In this document: piece by piece, positions 1 through 5,586 of the stretch
Numbering within the stretch: the first letter of the stretch is position 1
How the letters are laid out: every line of letters starts with the position of its first letter
NCBI GenBank assembly: GCA_913009915.1
Contig: CAJVYZ010000102.1
Location: forward strand, 1-8,255
Direction of reading: 5' to 3'
DNA from: an uncultured Gemmatimonadota bacterium
Lineage (GTDB): Bacteria; Gemmatimonadota; Gemmatimonadetes; Gemmatimonadales; GWC2-71-9
DNA length: 8,255 nucleotides
Position numbers and translations under genes: made by a program
Notes under the pieces: generated by a model
The model's database searches: none
What the model saw: the letters and a program-made list of their open reading frames with translations, nothing else
What the model was told of the DNA's origin: nothing

Positions 1-48
1 TTGTTTGCGGCTAGGTGGATCGGAGTTTTTGTGTTTTTTTTTTTTTTT
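1..48. other. Non-genomic read-end noise and poly-T
   Basis: This stretch lies outside the adapter and ends in a run of T (37-48). It mirrors the poly-A plus AT-rich noise at the other end of the contig. Sequencing past the end of an adapter on four-colour Illumina instruments is known to give A-runs and then noise, so I read this as instrument artefact. It has no coding value. Confidence 0.9.
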
Positions 49-114
49 CGAGCAGAAGACGGCATACGAGATATATCAGTGTGACTGGAGTTCAGACGTG
101 TGCTCTTCCGATCT
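49..114. other. Illumina P7/TruSeq index adapter (contamination)
   Basis: The stretch contains the P7 core AGCAGAAGACGGCATACGAG, index bases ATATCAGT, and the read-2 primer ending GCTCTTCCGATCT. There is one mismatch, at position 50. It is the reverse complement of the adapter at 8105-8170, including the index, which corresponds to TruSeq index 25. Genuine DNA starts at about 115. Any open frame running from here into the neighbouring gene is chimeric. Confidence 0.98.
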
Positions 115-115
115 G

Positions 116-622
116 GTAACGCTCGCCTGGTATGGTCCCGAAATGGACGGAGGTGTTCCCCTGGAGGAGACCTGGCTGGCTCGGCCTGGGAGTGACAATT
201 TCTCCCGGCTGGCGGAATACCGGGACGATTTCAGGCCGGGCGCGGCGCGTTACGATGTCGGCGAGACCCCGAATTTTGCGCTCATGCCGATGGTTCGAGT
301 CGGCCTCGAGCAGTTGGTGGAGTGGTCGGTCGAGGAGGTCGCGGCCTACTGCGGTCGGTTGACGGATGAGATCGTCCGGGCCGCGGACCGGCTGGGGTAC
401 GCCGTGGCCGACCAGCGGGAGCGGTCACCGCACATCGTCGGACTCCGCCTGAGATCGGAGGCTCAAGGGAAAGCGTTGCGAGATTCGTTGGCTGCCAGAA
501 ACGTGCAGGTGTCGGTTCGCGGGGATGCCGTACGAGTATCGCCGTACGTATACAACGATCGGGAGGACGTGGCGGCGTTGGTTGGGGCGTTGGGGGGGGG
601 GGGCGTGGGGCGTGGGGCGTAG
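116..622 (+). CDS. Class V aminotransferase, C-terminal fragment
   Basis: About 168 residues of a PLP-dependent fold-type I enzyme of the class V aminotransferase group (cysteine desulfurase / selenocysteine-lyase-like, COG0520). The N-terminus and the PLP lysine are missing because the contig is cut by adapter at 114. The stretch PLEETWLARPGSDNF, the segment ARYDVGETPNFALMPM about 45 residues into the fragment, and the small C-terminal domain (SPHIVGLRLRS...VSVRGDAVRVSPYVYN) fit this family, in which the last part closes over the active site. The substrate cannot be told from this part. The last residues (GGGGVGRGA) are encoded by the G-rich repeat that begins near 584 and includes a G12 homopolymer, so the true C-terminus is uncertain if that run was miscounted. 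The gene is convergent with aguA. Confidence 0.8.
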   Translation, partial: VTLAWYGPEMDGGVPLEETWLARPGSDNFSRLAEYRDDFRPGAARYDVGETPNFALMPMVRVGLEQLVEWSVEEVAAYCGRLTDEIVRAADRLGYAVADQRERSPHIVGLRLRSEAQGKALRDSLAARNVQVSVRGDAVRVSPYVYNDREDVAALVGALGGGGVGRGA

Positions 623-668
623 GGCGTAGGGTGTTTGGGCGTTGGGCGTTGGGCGTTGGCGTAGGGGG
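584..668. repeat. Degenerate GGGCGTN 7-bp tandem repeat, G-rich on + strand
   Basis: Roughly ten copies of a 7-bp unit of the form GGGCGT plus one base (T, G or A), interrupted by a G12 run at 592-603. The tract begins inside the last codons of the aminotransferase and fills much of the junction with aguA. G-runs of three or four separated by 3-4 nt meet the usual G-quadruplex pattern. The same unit recurs at 3196-3257 in inverted arrangement. Confidence 0.85.
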
Positions 669-677
669 GTCGGGTAG

Positions 678-697
678 GGGCGACGCATGCGTCGCCC
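678..697. terminator. Perfect 20-bp palindrome, possible bidirectional terminator
   Basis: GGGCGACGCATGCGTCGCCC is its own reverse complement and would fold as a GC-rich hairpin on either strand. It lies between the stops of two convergent genes (622 and 718). There is no clear T-run on either side, so a canonical intrinsic terminator is not proven. It could be a dispersed REP-like palindrome that also limits readthrough. Confidence 0.5.
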
Positions 698-717
698 GTA
701 CGGGTGCGCACGGCGCA

Positions 718-1785
718 TTACGCGCGTAGTGCGGGCCACTGCTGGGTTAGGCAGTGGAAACTTCCCAGGCCCCACGCCAGGTCCGTCGAGGGAATTAGCG
801 TCACTTGGCGGGTTGGAAAGCACCGCTGCAGCACGGCGCTGGCGATCTCGTCGCGTTCCGGATCGTAAGCCGGTAGCAACACCACGCCATTGGCGACATA
901 GAAGTTGGCGTAGCTCGCCGGGAGCCGCTCGCCGTCGTGATACAGCGGTGGCGGCATGGGCAAGTCGACGATGCGAAGTGGCCGGCCGTCCTGATCCGTC
1001 ATGGACTCGAGGCGTTGGCGATTGCTTCTGAGGACGTCGAAGTTCACGTCGGTGGGATCGGCCTCGATTGCGGTGACGACAGTCGAGGGACCGACGAAAC
1101 GGGTGAGGTCGTCCACGTGCCCGTCGGTGTCGTCACCGGCGATGCCATCGCCCAGCCAGAGGATGTGTTCGACGTTGAAGTGGTCTCGCAGAGCCTGCTC
1201 GATGTCCGCCTTGGTGCGGCCGGGATTGCGGTTGGGATTGAGGAGGCACGACTCGGTGGTCAGGAGCGTGCCGGCACCGTTGACGTCGATGGATCCCCCT
1301 TCCATGACCAGGCCGGGCACGAAGCGACGCAAGCCGTAGTGGCCGGCGATACGGCCGGGGATGGCGTTGTCGTTGTCGAACGGCGGGTACTTGCCGCCCC
1401 ACGAGTTGTACCGCCAGTCGAGCACCGCCTCCTCGGGTTGTCCGTCGACGGAGCGCTGGAGGAAAACGGGACCGTGGTCCCTGACCCAGGCGTCGTCCGT
1501 TGGGTGGTGATGAAACACCACCCGGTCCAGTGGGACGTCGGCGTGGGCCAATCGGCTGCGCACGTTGGCTTCCATGTCCGGTCCGGTGACGTTGAGGTAG
1601 ACGAGCTCGTGGGGGACCAAGGTTTCAACGATATGAACGAATATGGGTGGGATTCTGTGGAAGATCTCCGGCCAGGACGACTCCCGGTGAGGCCAGCTGA
1701 GCCACGTCCCGCGATGCGGCGCCCACTCGGGCGGCATGTGAAAGCCCAGGTCCGCCGGCGTGGGGGTGGGCGTGGGGCTGGTCAA
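718..1785 (-). CDS. aguA: Agmatine deiminase
   Basis: Hydrolyses agmatine to N-carbamoylputrescine and ammonia, in the cytoplasm. The protein is about 355 residues in the guanidino-group-modifying (PAD-like) fold. Visible signatures are GFHMPPEWAPHRGTWLSWP at the N-terminus, DDAWVRDHGPVF (substrate-binding Asp), EGGSIDVNGAGTLLTTESCL, DDTDGHVDDL with the catalytic His, SYANFYVANGVVLLP, and GLGSFHCLTQQ with the nucleophilic Cys at about residue 345, 11 from the end. All key residues are present. I chose the TTG at 1785 because it overlaps the aguB stop (TTGA) and keeps the family-typical residues before MPPEW; no Shine-Dalgarno sequence is evident, so translation is probably coupled. An ATG at 1737 would give 339 residues. 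The N-terminus TSPTPTPTPAD is coded by a G-rich repeat on the other strand. Confidence 0.95.
   Translation of the reverse strand: MTSPTPTPTPADLGFHMPPEWAPHRGTWLSWPHRESSWPEIFHRIPPIFVHIVETLVPHELVYLNVTGPDMEANVRSRLAHADVPLDRVVFHHHPTDDAWVRDHGPVFLQRSVDGQPEEAVLDWRYNSWGGKYPPFDNDNAIPGRIAGHYGLRRFVPGLVMEGGSIDVNGAGTLLTTESCLLNPNRNPGRTKADIEQALRDHFNVEHILWLGDGIAGDDTDGHVDDLTRFVGPSTVVTAIEADPTDVNFDVLRSNRQRLESMTDQDGRPLRIVDLPMPPPLYHDGERLPASYANFYVANGVVLLPAYDPERDEIASAVLQRCFPTRQVTLIPSTDLAWGLGSFHCLTQQWPALRA
1758..1780. repeat. Short G-rich repeat at aguB/aguA junction
   Basis: On the + strand this reads as short GGGCGTG / GGGGGTG units, like a small copy of the 7-mer repeat found at 584-668 and 3196-3257. On the coding strand it encodes the Pro-Thr alternation just after the aguA start. 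Whether it shares an origin with the larger tracts is inference. Confidence 0.5.
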
Positions 1786-2672
1786 TCGCGGAAGCGGCGC
1801 CCGAGGTCCTGATAGGCGTCGATGCGGCGGTCCCGGAGGAACGGCCAGTGGGTTCGGGCTTGGTCGACGGCGGCGAGGTCGCAGGGCACCACCAGGACTT
1901 CCGGTTCTTGGCCGGCCTTGGCCAACACGTTGCCGTAGGGATCGGCCACGAAACTCCCGCCCCAGAACTCGATACCGCCACCGTCCGAGGGTTCGTGCCC
2001 CACCCGGTTGACGGCGACCACGAACACCCCGTTGGCCACCGCGTGGCTGCGTTGCATCGTTTCCCAGGCACTGTGCTGCGACGCGCCGTACTGGGCCTTC
2101 TCCGCCGGGAGCCAGCCGATGGCCGTCGGGTAGAACAGGAGTTGGGCTCCGCCCAAGGCCGTCAGCCGGGCGGCCTCCGGGTACCACTGATCCCAGCAGA
2201 TCAGCACGCCGATGCGGCCGTAACGGGTATTCCAGGTCGGGAACCCGAGATCGCCGGGCGTGAAGTAGAATTTTTCGTAGAACTGCGGGTCGTCGGGGAT
2301 GTGCATCTTGCGGTAGCGACCGAGGCAGGTTCCGTCGGCATCGAGTATTGCTGCGGTGTTGTGATAGAGGCCCTCGGCACGCCGTTCGAAGAGCGAGGCC
2401 ACGATGACCACCTCGAGTTCGCGAGCCAGGTGGCCCAGGAGCTCCGTGGTGGGGCCGGGGACCGGCTCGGCCAGCTGGAAGTGGCTGTGGTCTTCCGTTT
2501 GGCAGAAGTACCGGGAGCGGAACAGCTCCTGGAGGCAGACGATTTGCGCTCCCCGCGCGGCGGCGGAACGGATGCCGTCGAGGGCGTGTTCAGTGTTGTG
2601 GTCGATGTCGCTGGAGCAGGCCGACTGGACCAGTCCCACCATCACGGAGCCGGGCGCCGATTGGGTCGTCAT
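1782..2672 (-). CDS. aguB: N-carbamoylputrescine amidase (nitrilase superfamily)
   Basis: Converts N-carbamoylputrescine to putrescine, CO2 and ammonia, the step after AguA. It has 296 residues, the usual length. The nitrilase catalytic triad is visible as Glu49 (LQELF), Lys122 (YRKMHIPD) and Cys159 (LICWDQWYPEAARL). The CWDQWYPEAAR and FYPTAIGW stretches are typical of this subfamily rather than of other ω-amidases or nitrilases. It is the first gene of a two-gene operon; its TGA overlaps the aguA TTG by 2 nt. The ATG at 2672 has no Shine-Dalgarno sequence, but a TATACT -10 box ends exactly 8 nt before it, so the mRNA may be leaderless. It is divergent from the OsmC-family gene. Confidence 0.95.
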   Translation of the reverse strand: MTTQSAPGSVMVGLVQSACSSDIDHNTEHALDGIRSAAARGAQIVCLQELFRSRYFCQTEDHSHFQLAEPVPGPTTELLGHLARELEVVIVASLFERRAEGLYHNTAAILDADGTCLGRYRKMHIPDDPQFYEKFYFTPGDLGFPTWNTRYGRIGVLICWDQWYPEAARLTALGGAQLLFYPTAIGWLPAEKAQYGASQHSAWETMQRSHAVANGVFVVAVNRVGHEPSDGGGIEFWGGSFVADPYGNVLAKAGQEPEVLVVPCDLAAVDQARTHWPFLRDRRIDAYQDLGRRFRD

Positions 2673-2688
2673 GGCAGGGTAGTATAAT
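2661..2688 (+). promoter_or_regulatory. Promoter of the OsmC-family gene (TTGGGT-16-TATAAT)
   Basis: A perfect TATAAT (2683-2688) with a weak -35 TTGGGT (2661-2666) at a 16-bp spacing. The predicted start near 2695 leaves a leader of about 33 nt that includes the AGGAGG ribosome site. The -35 lies inside the first codons of divergent aguB, so the two promoters must influence each other. Confidence 0.6.
2681..2686 (-). promoter_or_regulatory. -10 box for aguB-aguA, probably leaderless
   Basis: TATACT on the minus strand, with 8 nt to the aguB ATG at 2672. A normal start 6-8 nt after the -10 would fall at or just before the start codon. I see no good -35 at the expected distance. The box shares four base pairs with the TATAAT of the opposite strand. 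Confidence 0.6.
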
Positions 2689-2716
2689 GGACGAGCGCAC
2701 CGGCGCCACGCTCACC

Positions 2717-2722
2717 AGGAGG
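2717..2722 (+). promoter_or_regulatory. Shine-Dalgarno AGGAGG fixing the OsmC start
   Basis: A perfect AGGAGG 5 nt before the ATG at 2728. It decides that start. The downstream half of the gene (after the TGA at 2929) has no comparable site before its internal ATGs. Confidence 0.85.
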
Positions 2723-2727
2723 GAAGC

Positions 2728-3195
2728 ATGCCACCGCCGATCTACGTTTGTGAAGCCACCATCCGCCGCTGGGAGGGACCGCATCGGACGGTGCGTCTCC
2801 CGGGGGACACCGAGGACACCGCTTTTGGGGTCCACGGCGCCATCGCCCGGCACTACGGTCTCGACTCGATGGAGGGGTACCAACCGCACGCGACGACGAT
2901 CGATCACGTCATCGCGGCGGCGGGCGGCTGACTCACCGGCACCTTTGCTGGCGCGCTGGAAGCGCGCGGGATCTCGTTGGGGCCGGAGGACATCTATGGC
3001 GACGTGCGTGGCGACGTGGAGCTCGACGACGGCGTGCTGGTGATCAAACGGATTCACGTTGCCTACCGGCTCAGGGTGGCGGAAGAGCATCGCGCCGCCG
3101 CCGATCGGGTGCTGGCTGTGCACGCAGAAAAGTGCCCGGTGGCGAGGAGCATCGGGGGCTCGATCGCGATCACTACGGGGATAGAATACTTTTGA
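2728..3195 (+). CDS. OsmC-family peroxidase, probable selenoprotein (UGA = Sec68)
   Basis: Read through the TGA at 2929-2931, this is a 155-residue OsmC/Ohr-like protein; the family reduces hydroperoxides with two cytoplasmic active-site thiols. Before the TGA it reads YQPHATTIDHVIAAAGG, after it LTGTFAGALEARGI. In Cys-containing homologues this junction is AAGGC(L/M)TGTF, so the TGA sits exactly where the peroxidatic Cys belongs. The second active-site Cys is present (Cys136, HAEKCPVARS). The fold continues to a natural stop next to a hairpin. A compact hairpin at 2951-2967 fits a bacterial SECIS. OsmC-like selenoproteins are known from metagenomes. Alternatives are a nonsense mutation or a sequencing error. 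The equivalent TGA in the nearby peroxiredoxin gene makes both unlikely. Conventional calling would give a 67-residue stub and a second fragment. Confidence 0.85.
2929..2931 (+). other. In-frame TGA, probable selenocysteine codon
   Basis: Codon 68 of the OsmC-family frame, between Gly-Gly and Leu-Thr, at the position of the catalytic Cys. One base separates TGA from the Cys codons TGC and TGT. Confidence 0.83.
2951..2967 (+). promoter_or_regulatory. Candidate bacterial SECIS hairpin in the OsmC gene
   Basis: GCGCGCT (2951-2957) pairs perfectly with AGCGCGC (2961-2967), leaving the triloop GGA. The loop starts 26 nt after the TGA, and guanines are its first two bases. Known bacterial SECIS elements have a short stem, a small loop with an early G, and a UGA-to-loop distance of roughly 16-37 nt. 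Caution: these bases also encode GALEAR, which Cys homologues conserve, so the hairpin could partly reflect GC-rich codons. Confidence 0.65.
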
Positions 3196-3257
3196 GGGCG
3201 TTGGGCGTTGGGCGTGGGGCGTGGGGCCTACGTCCTACGCCCCACGCCCCACGCCCC
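3196..3257. repeat. Inverted GGGCGTN repeats forming an 18-bp stem; likely bidirectional terminator
   Basis: Units of GGGCGTT/GGGCGTG run rightwards and then in inverse order. Bases 3210-3227 pair perfectly with 3239-3256, leaving an 11-nt loop (3228-3238). The tract begins at the base after the OsmC stop and ends 3 bp from the ettA stop, so the hairpin sits directly after both convergent genes. There is no T-run, so termination would rely on the stem alone. Same repeat unit as 584-668. Confidence 0.75.
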
Positions 3258-3260
3258 TGC

Positions 3261-4943
3261 TCATGTCCGCACCAGCTTCTTGAACTTGATGCGGTGGGGC
3301 TGGTTGATGTCGACGCCGGTGCGGCGTTTATGGTCTGCGGCGTAGTCCTGGAAGTTGCCCTCGAACCACACCACCTGGCTGTCGCCTTCGAAGGCGAGGA
3401 TGTGGGTGGCGATTCGGTCGAGGAACCATCGGTCGTGGCTGATCACCACGGCGCACCCGGGGAACCGGAGCAGCGCGTCCTCGAGGGCCCGCAGGGTATC
3501 GACGTCGAGGTCGTTGGTCGGTTCGTCGAGCAGCAGGAGGTTGCCACCGCTCTTGAGGAGCCGGGCCAGGTGGAGCCGGTTGCGCTCGCCACCCGACAAG
3601 TCTCCCACCATTTTCTGTTGGTCGGTGCCGCGAAAGTTGAATCCGGCGCAGTAGGCCCTGGTATTTATGGTACGATTTCCGACCTTGAGCGTCTCTTCGC
3701 CGTCGGCGATGGCTTGGTACACGGTCGACTCGTCGCCGAGATCGGCGCGCGACTGGTCGACGTAGGCGACCTTGACGGTGGAGCCTACGGTTAGCGTGCC
3801 GTCGTCGGGCTGCTCTTCACCGACGATCATTCTGAACAGCGTCGTCTTGCCGGCGCCGTTGGCGCCGATCACGCCGACGATCCCACCGCGCGGAAGATCG
3901 AAGCTCAGGTCTTCGATCAAGAGCAGGTCGCCATAGCCCTTGCGCAGGTTGCGGACGGACACGACCTCGTCGCCTAGGCGTTCCGGCTGGGGAATGAGGA
4001 TCTCGGCGGTGCTTTCTGTTTGTTGCTCCCCTTCCGCCAGCAGCGCCTCGAAGGCGTTGATCCGGGCCTTGGCCTTGGTATGGCGCGCCTTGGGGGTCAT
4101 GCGTATCCACTCGAGTTCACGCTGGAGGGTTCGCCGGCGGGCGCCGGCCTGTTTCTGCTCCGTGGCTAACCGGCGTTCTTTCTGTTCCAGCCACGAGGAG
4201 TAGTTCCCCTCCCAGGGGATGCCCGCGCCGCGATCGAGTTCCAGAATCCAGCCGGCGACGTTGTCGAGGAAATAGCGGTCGTGGGTCACTGCGACCACGG
4301 TGCCGGGGAATGTTTCGAGGTAGCGTTCCAGCCAGGCCACGGATTCGGCGTCCAAATGATTGGTGGGCTCGTCCAGCAGCAGCATGTCCGGTTGCTCCAG
4401 CAGGACGCGGCACAGGGCCACTCGCCGCGCCTCGCCGCCCGACAGGGTGGCCACGTCCGTGTCGCCGGGTGGCAACCGCAGGGCATCCATGGCGATGTCG
4501 ATCGTTCTGTCGAGGTCCCAGGCACCCGCTATGTCGATACGGGTCTGCAGTTCGCCCTGCTGGTCGAGCAAGGCCTGCATCTCCTCGTCCGACATAGGCT
4601 CGGCGAAGCGCGCGCTCAGCGTTTCGAATTCGGTCAGGAGTCCCCGGGTGTCGGCCACGGCCAGCTCGACGTTCTCACGGACGGTCTTGCTGGCGTCGAG
4701 TTCGGGCTCCTGCGGCAAGTAGCCGATGCGTATGTCCGGTGCGGGGCGGGCTTCGCCGAGGAAATCGCTGTCCACGCCGGCCATGATCTTGAGGAGCGTA
4801 CTCTTGCCCGAGCCGTTGGCTCCCAGAACGCCGATCTTGGCTCCCGGGAAGAAGGCGAGGTAGATTCCCTTGAGGATCTCGCGCTTGGGCGGCACGACCT
4901 TTCGCAAGTCGGCCATCGTGAAGACGTACTGGTGTTTTGTCAT
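3261..4943 (-). CDS. ettA: Energy-dependent translational throttle protein EttA (ABC-F ATPase)
   Basis: A ribosome-binding ABC-F protein that in E. coli sits in the E site and gates the first elongation steps by ATP/ADP ratio. It has 560 residues against about 555 in E. coli and two ATPase domains with no membrane segments. Domain 1 has Walker A GANGSGKST (41-49), LSGGEARR and LLLDEPTNHLDAES. Domain 2 has GANGAGKTT, LSGGERNRLHLA and LLLDEPTNDLDVDT. The arm insertion in domain 1 (SDEEMQALLDQQGELQTRID) and the basic P-site linker (RRRTLQRELEWIRMTPKARHTKAKARI) mark EttA rather than Uup or an ABC-F resistance protein. The ATG at 4943 has no Shine-Dalgarno site; TATCTT ends 8 nt upstream, again suggesting a leaderless mRNA. 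It lies between two candidate selenoprotein genes on the opposite strand. Confidence 0.95.
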   Translation of the reverse strand: MTKHQYVFTMADLRKVVPPKREILKGIYLAFFPGAKIGVLGANGSGKSTLLKIMAGVDSDFLGEARPAPDIRIGYLPQEPELDASKTVRENVELAVADTRGLLTEFETLSARFAEPMSDEEMQALLDQQGELQTRIDIAGAWDLDRTIDIAMDALRLPPGDTDVATLSGGEARRVALCRVLLEQPDMLLLDEPTNHLDAESVAWLERYLETFPGTVVAVTHDRYFLDNVAGWILELDRGAGIPWEGNYSSWLEQKERRLATEQKQAGARRRTLQRELEWIRMTPKARHTKAKARINAFEALLAEGEQQTESTAEILIPQPERLGDEVVSVRNLRKGYGDLLLIEDLSFDLPRGGIVGVIGANGAGKTTLFRMIVGEEQPDDGTLTVGSTVKVAYVDQSRADLGDESTVYQAIADGEETLKVGNRTINTRAYCAGFNFRGTDQQKMVGDLSGGERNRLHLARLLKSGGNLLLLDEPTNDLDVDTLRALEDALLRFPGCAVVISHDRWFLDRIATHILAFEGDSQVVWFEGNFQDYAADHKRRTGVDINQPHRIKFKKLVRT

Positions 4944-4951
4944 GGGCGGGG

Positions 4952-4957
4952 AAGATA
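4952..4957 (-). promoter_or_regulatory. -10 box for ettA, probably leaderless
   Basis: TATCTT on the minus strand followed by 8 nt (CCCCGCCC) and the ettA ATG. The distance is the same as at aguB. No convincing -35 is visible. Confidence 0.45.
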
Positions 4958-4993
4958 GTCCCCTCGTCTGTAGCGTGCGACCAACCCATCATC

Positions 4994-4997
4994 GAGG
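4994..4997 (+). promoter_or_regulatory. Ribosome binding site of the peroxiredoxin gene
   Basis: GAGG, 6 nt before the ATG at 5004. It supports that start, which in turn supplies the signal peptide. Confidence 0.6.
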
Positions 4998-5003
4998 CAG
5001 GCA

Positions 5004-5576
5004 ATGCCCAAGATTTTCATGCTCGTCGGCGCCGCGGCGCTACTGGTACCAGCGACGGCGTTGCTGGCCCAGGGTGACGCCCCACCCCCCCTCGAGGTCG
5101 GGACGGAGGCACCTGCGTTCGCGCTTCCAGGGGCCACGGCCGAGGGAATGACGCCGGAACTCGTCCAGCTGAGTGACTTCGAGGGCAAGACGGTGGTTCT
5201 GGCATTCTTCTTCAAGGTCAGGACCAAGGGCTGAACGATTCAGATGCGCGCGTACCGTGATCAGTACGCGGACATATTCGGGGAGCGGGACGACGTGGTA
5301 CTGCTGGCCATCAGCCGGGACACCACGGAGGAATTGTTGGCGTGGGCCGAGGACGAGGGATTCGCCTTCCACTTGCTGAGTGACGCGGACGGCACGGTGG
5401 GGCGCGCCTACGGGGCCGTGACCTCAGACAACACGCTGGACAACCGGAACCTGTTCGTCATCGACGGGGAAGGGCGAATCGCGGACCGGATGATTCCGTT
5501 CCGGGCAATGGATCCCACCGCCTACACCGACTTGGCGGTATCGATCCTGGACGTGGCAGGTCCGGCGGCAGACTGA
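5004..5576 (+). CDS. Exported peroxiredoxin-like protein, probable selenoprotein (UGA = Sec77)
   Basis: Read through the TGA at 5232-5234, this gives 190 residues of the AhpC/TSA-Bcp peroxiredoxin fold. Residues 1-22 look like a Sec signal peptide (MPKIF, then hydrophobic, cleavage near LLA|QG), so it acts outside the cytoplasm. The core begins EVGTEAPAFALPG. The active site reads VLAFFFKVRTKG-U-TIQMRAYRDQ. In Cys homologues this is T-x-G-C-T, so U77 replaces the peroxidatic Cys, with Thr74 kept. Arg148 (LDNRNLFVIDGEG) matches the catalytic Arg, and AISRD and HLLSDADG are family strands. There is no cysteine anywhere, so it would be a 1-Sec enzyme needing an external reductant. A hairpin at 5249-5270 fits a SECIS. 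Prx-like selenoproteins with TxxU are known. Without recoding the product would be a 76-residue stub lacking the catalytic residue. Confidence 0.88.
5232..5234 (+). other. In-frame TGA, probable selenocysteine codon
   Basis: Codon 77, in the motif T-K-G-U-T, at the peroxidatic Cys position of the peroxiredoxin fold. The frame stays open for 113 further sense codons with clear family similarity. Confidence 0.87.
5249..5270 (+). promoter_or_regulatory. Candidate bacterial SECIS hairpin in the Prx gene
   Basis: CGCGTAC (5249-5255) pairs perfectly with GTACGCG (5264-5270). The 8-nt loop CGTGATCA has G as its second base and begins 21 nt after the TGA. Stem length, loop size, early G and distance all fall in the known bacterial SECIS range. 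Confidence 0.7.
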
Positions 5577-5586
5577 CCACTGCGGG

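Noticed and set aside
116..622. Aminotransferase fragment as a selenocysteine lyase linked to the selenoproteins
   Set aside because: The family name covers many substrates, the catalytic part is missing, and the gene is not in an operon with the candidates. No functional link can be claimed.
584..668. CRISPR array
   Set aside because: The units are 7 bp in direct tandem with no spacers, so this is a simple repeat.
937..1812. Long + strand open frame opposite aguA (and similar ones at 1848-2687, 5686-6678 and 6609-7886)
   Set aside because: These are antisense frames kept open by high GC and third-position bias of the real genes. Their translations show no family motifs.
2977..3195. A separate 72-residue gene beginning inside the second half of the OsmC frame
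   Set aside because: It has no ribosome site and no independent start. It is the continuation of the OsmC fold after the TGA at 2929, and begins midway through a conserved domain.
2728..3195. OsmC gene as a simple pseudogene
   Set aside because: The rest of the frame is intact with all family motifs, the TGA is at the catalytic Cys, a SECIS-like hairpin follows, and a second gene nearby shows the same pattern. Pseudogene remains possible but is less likely.
5244..5576. A separate 110-residue gene starting after the Prx TGA
   Set aside because: It would lack the first half of the Prx fold and the active site. The similarity runs unbroken across the TGA, so a single recoded gene is the better model.
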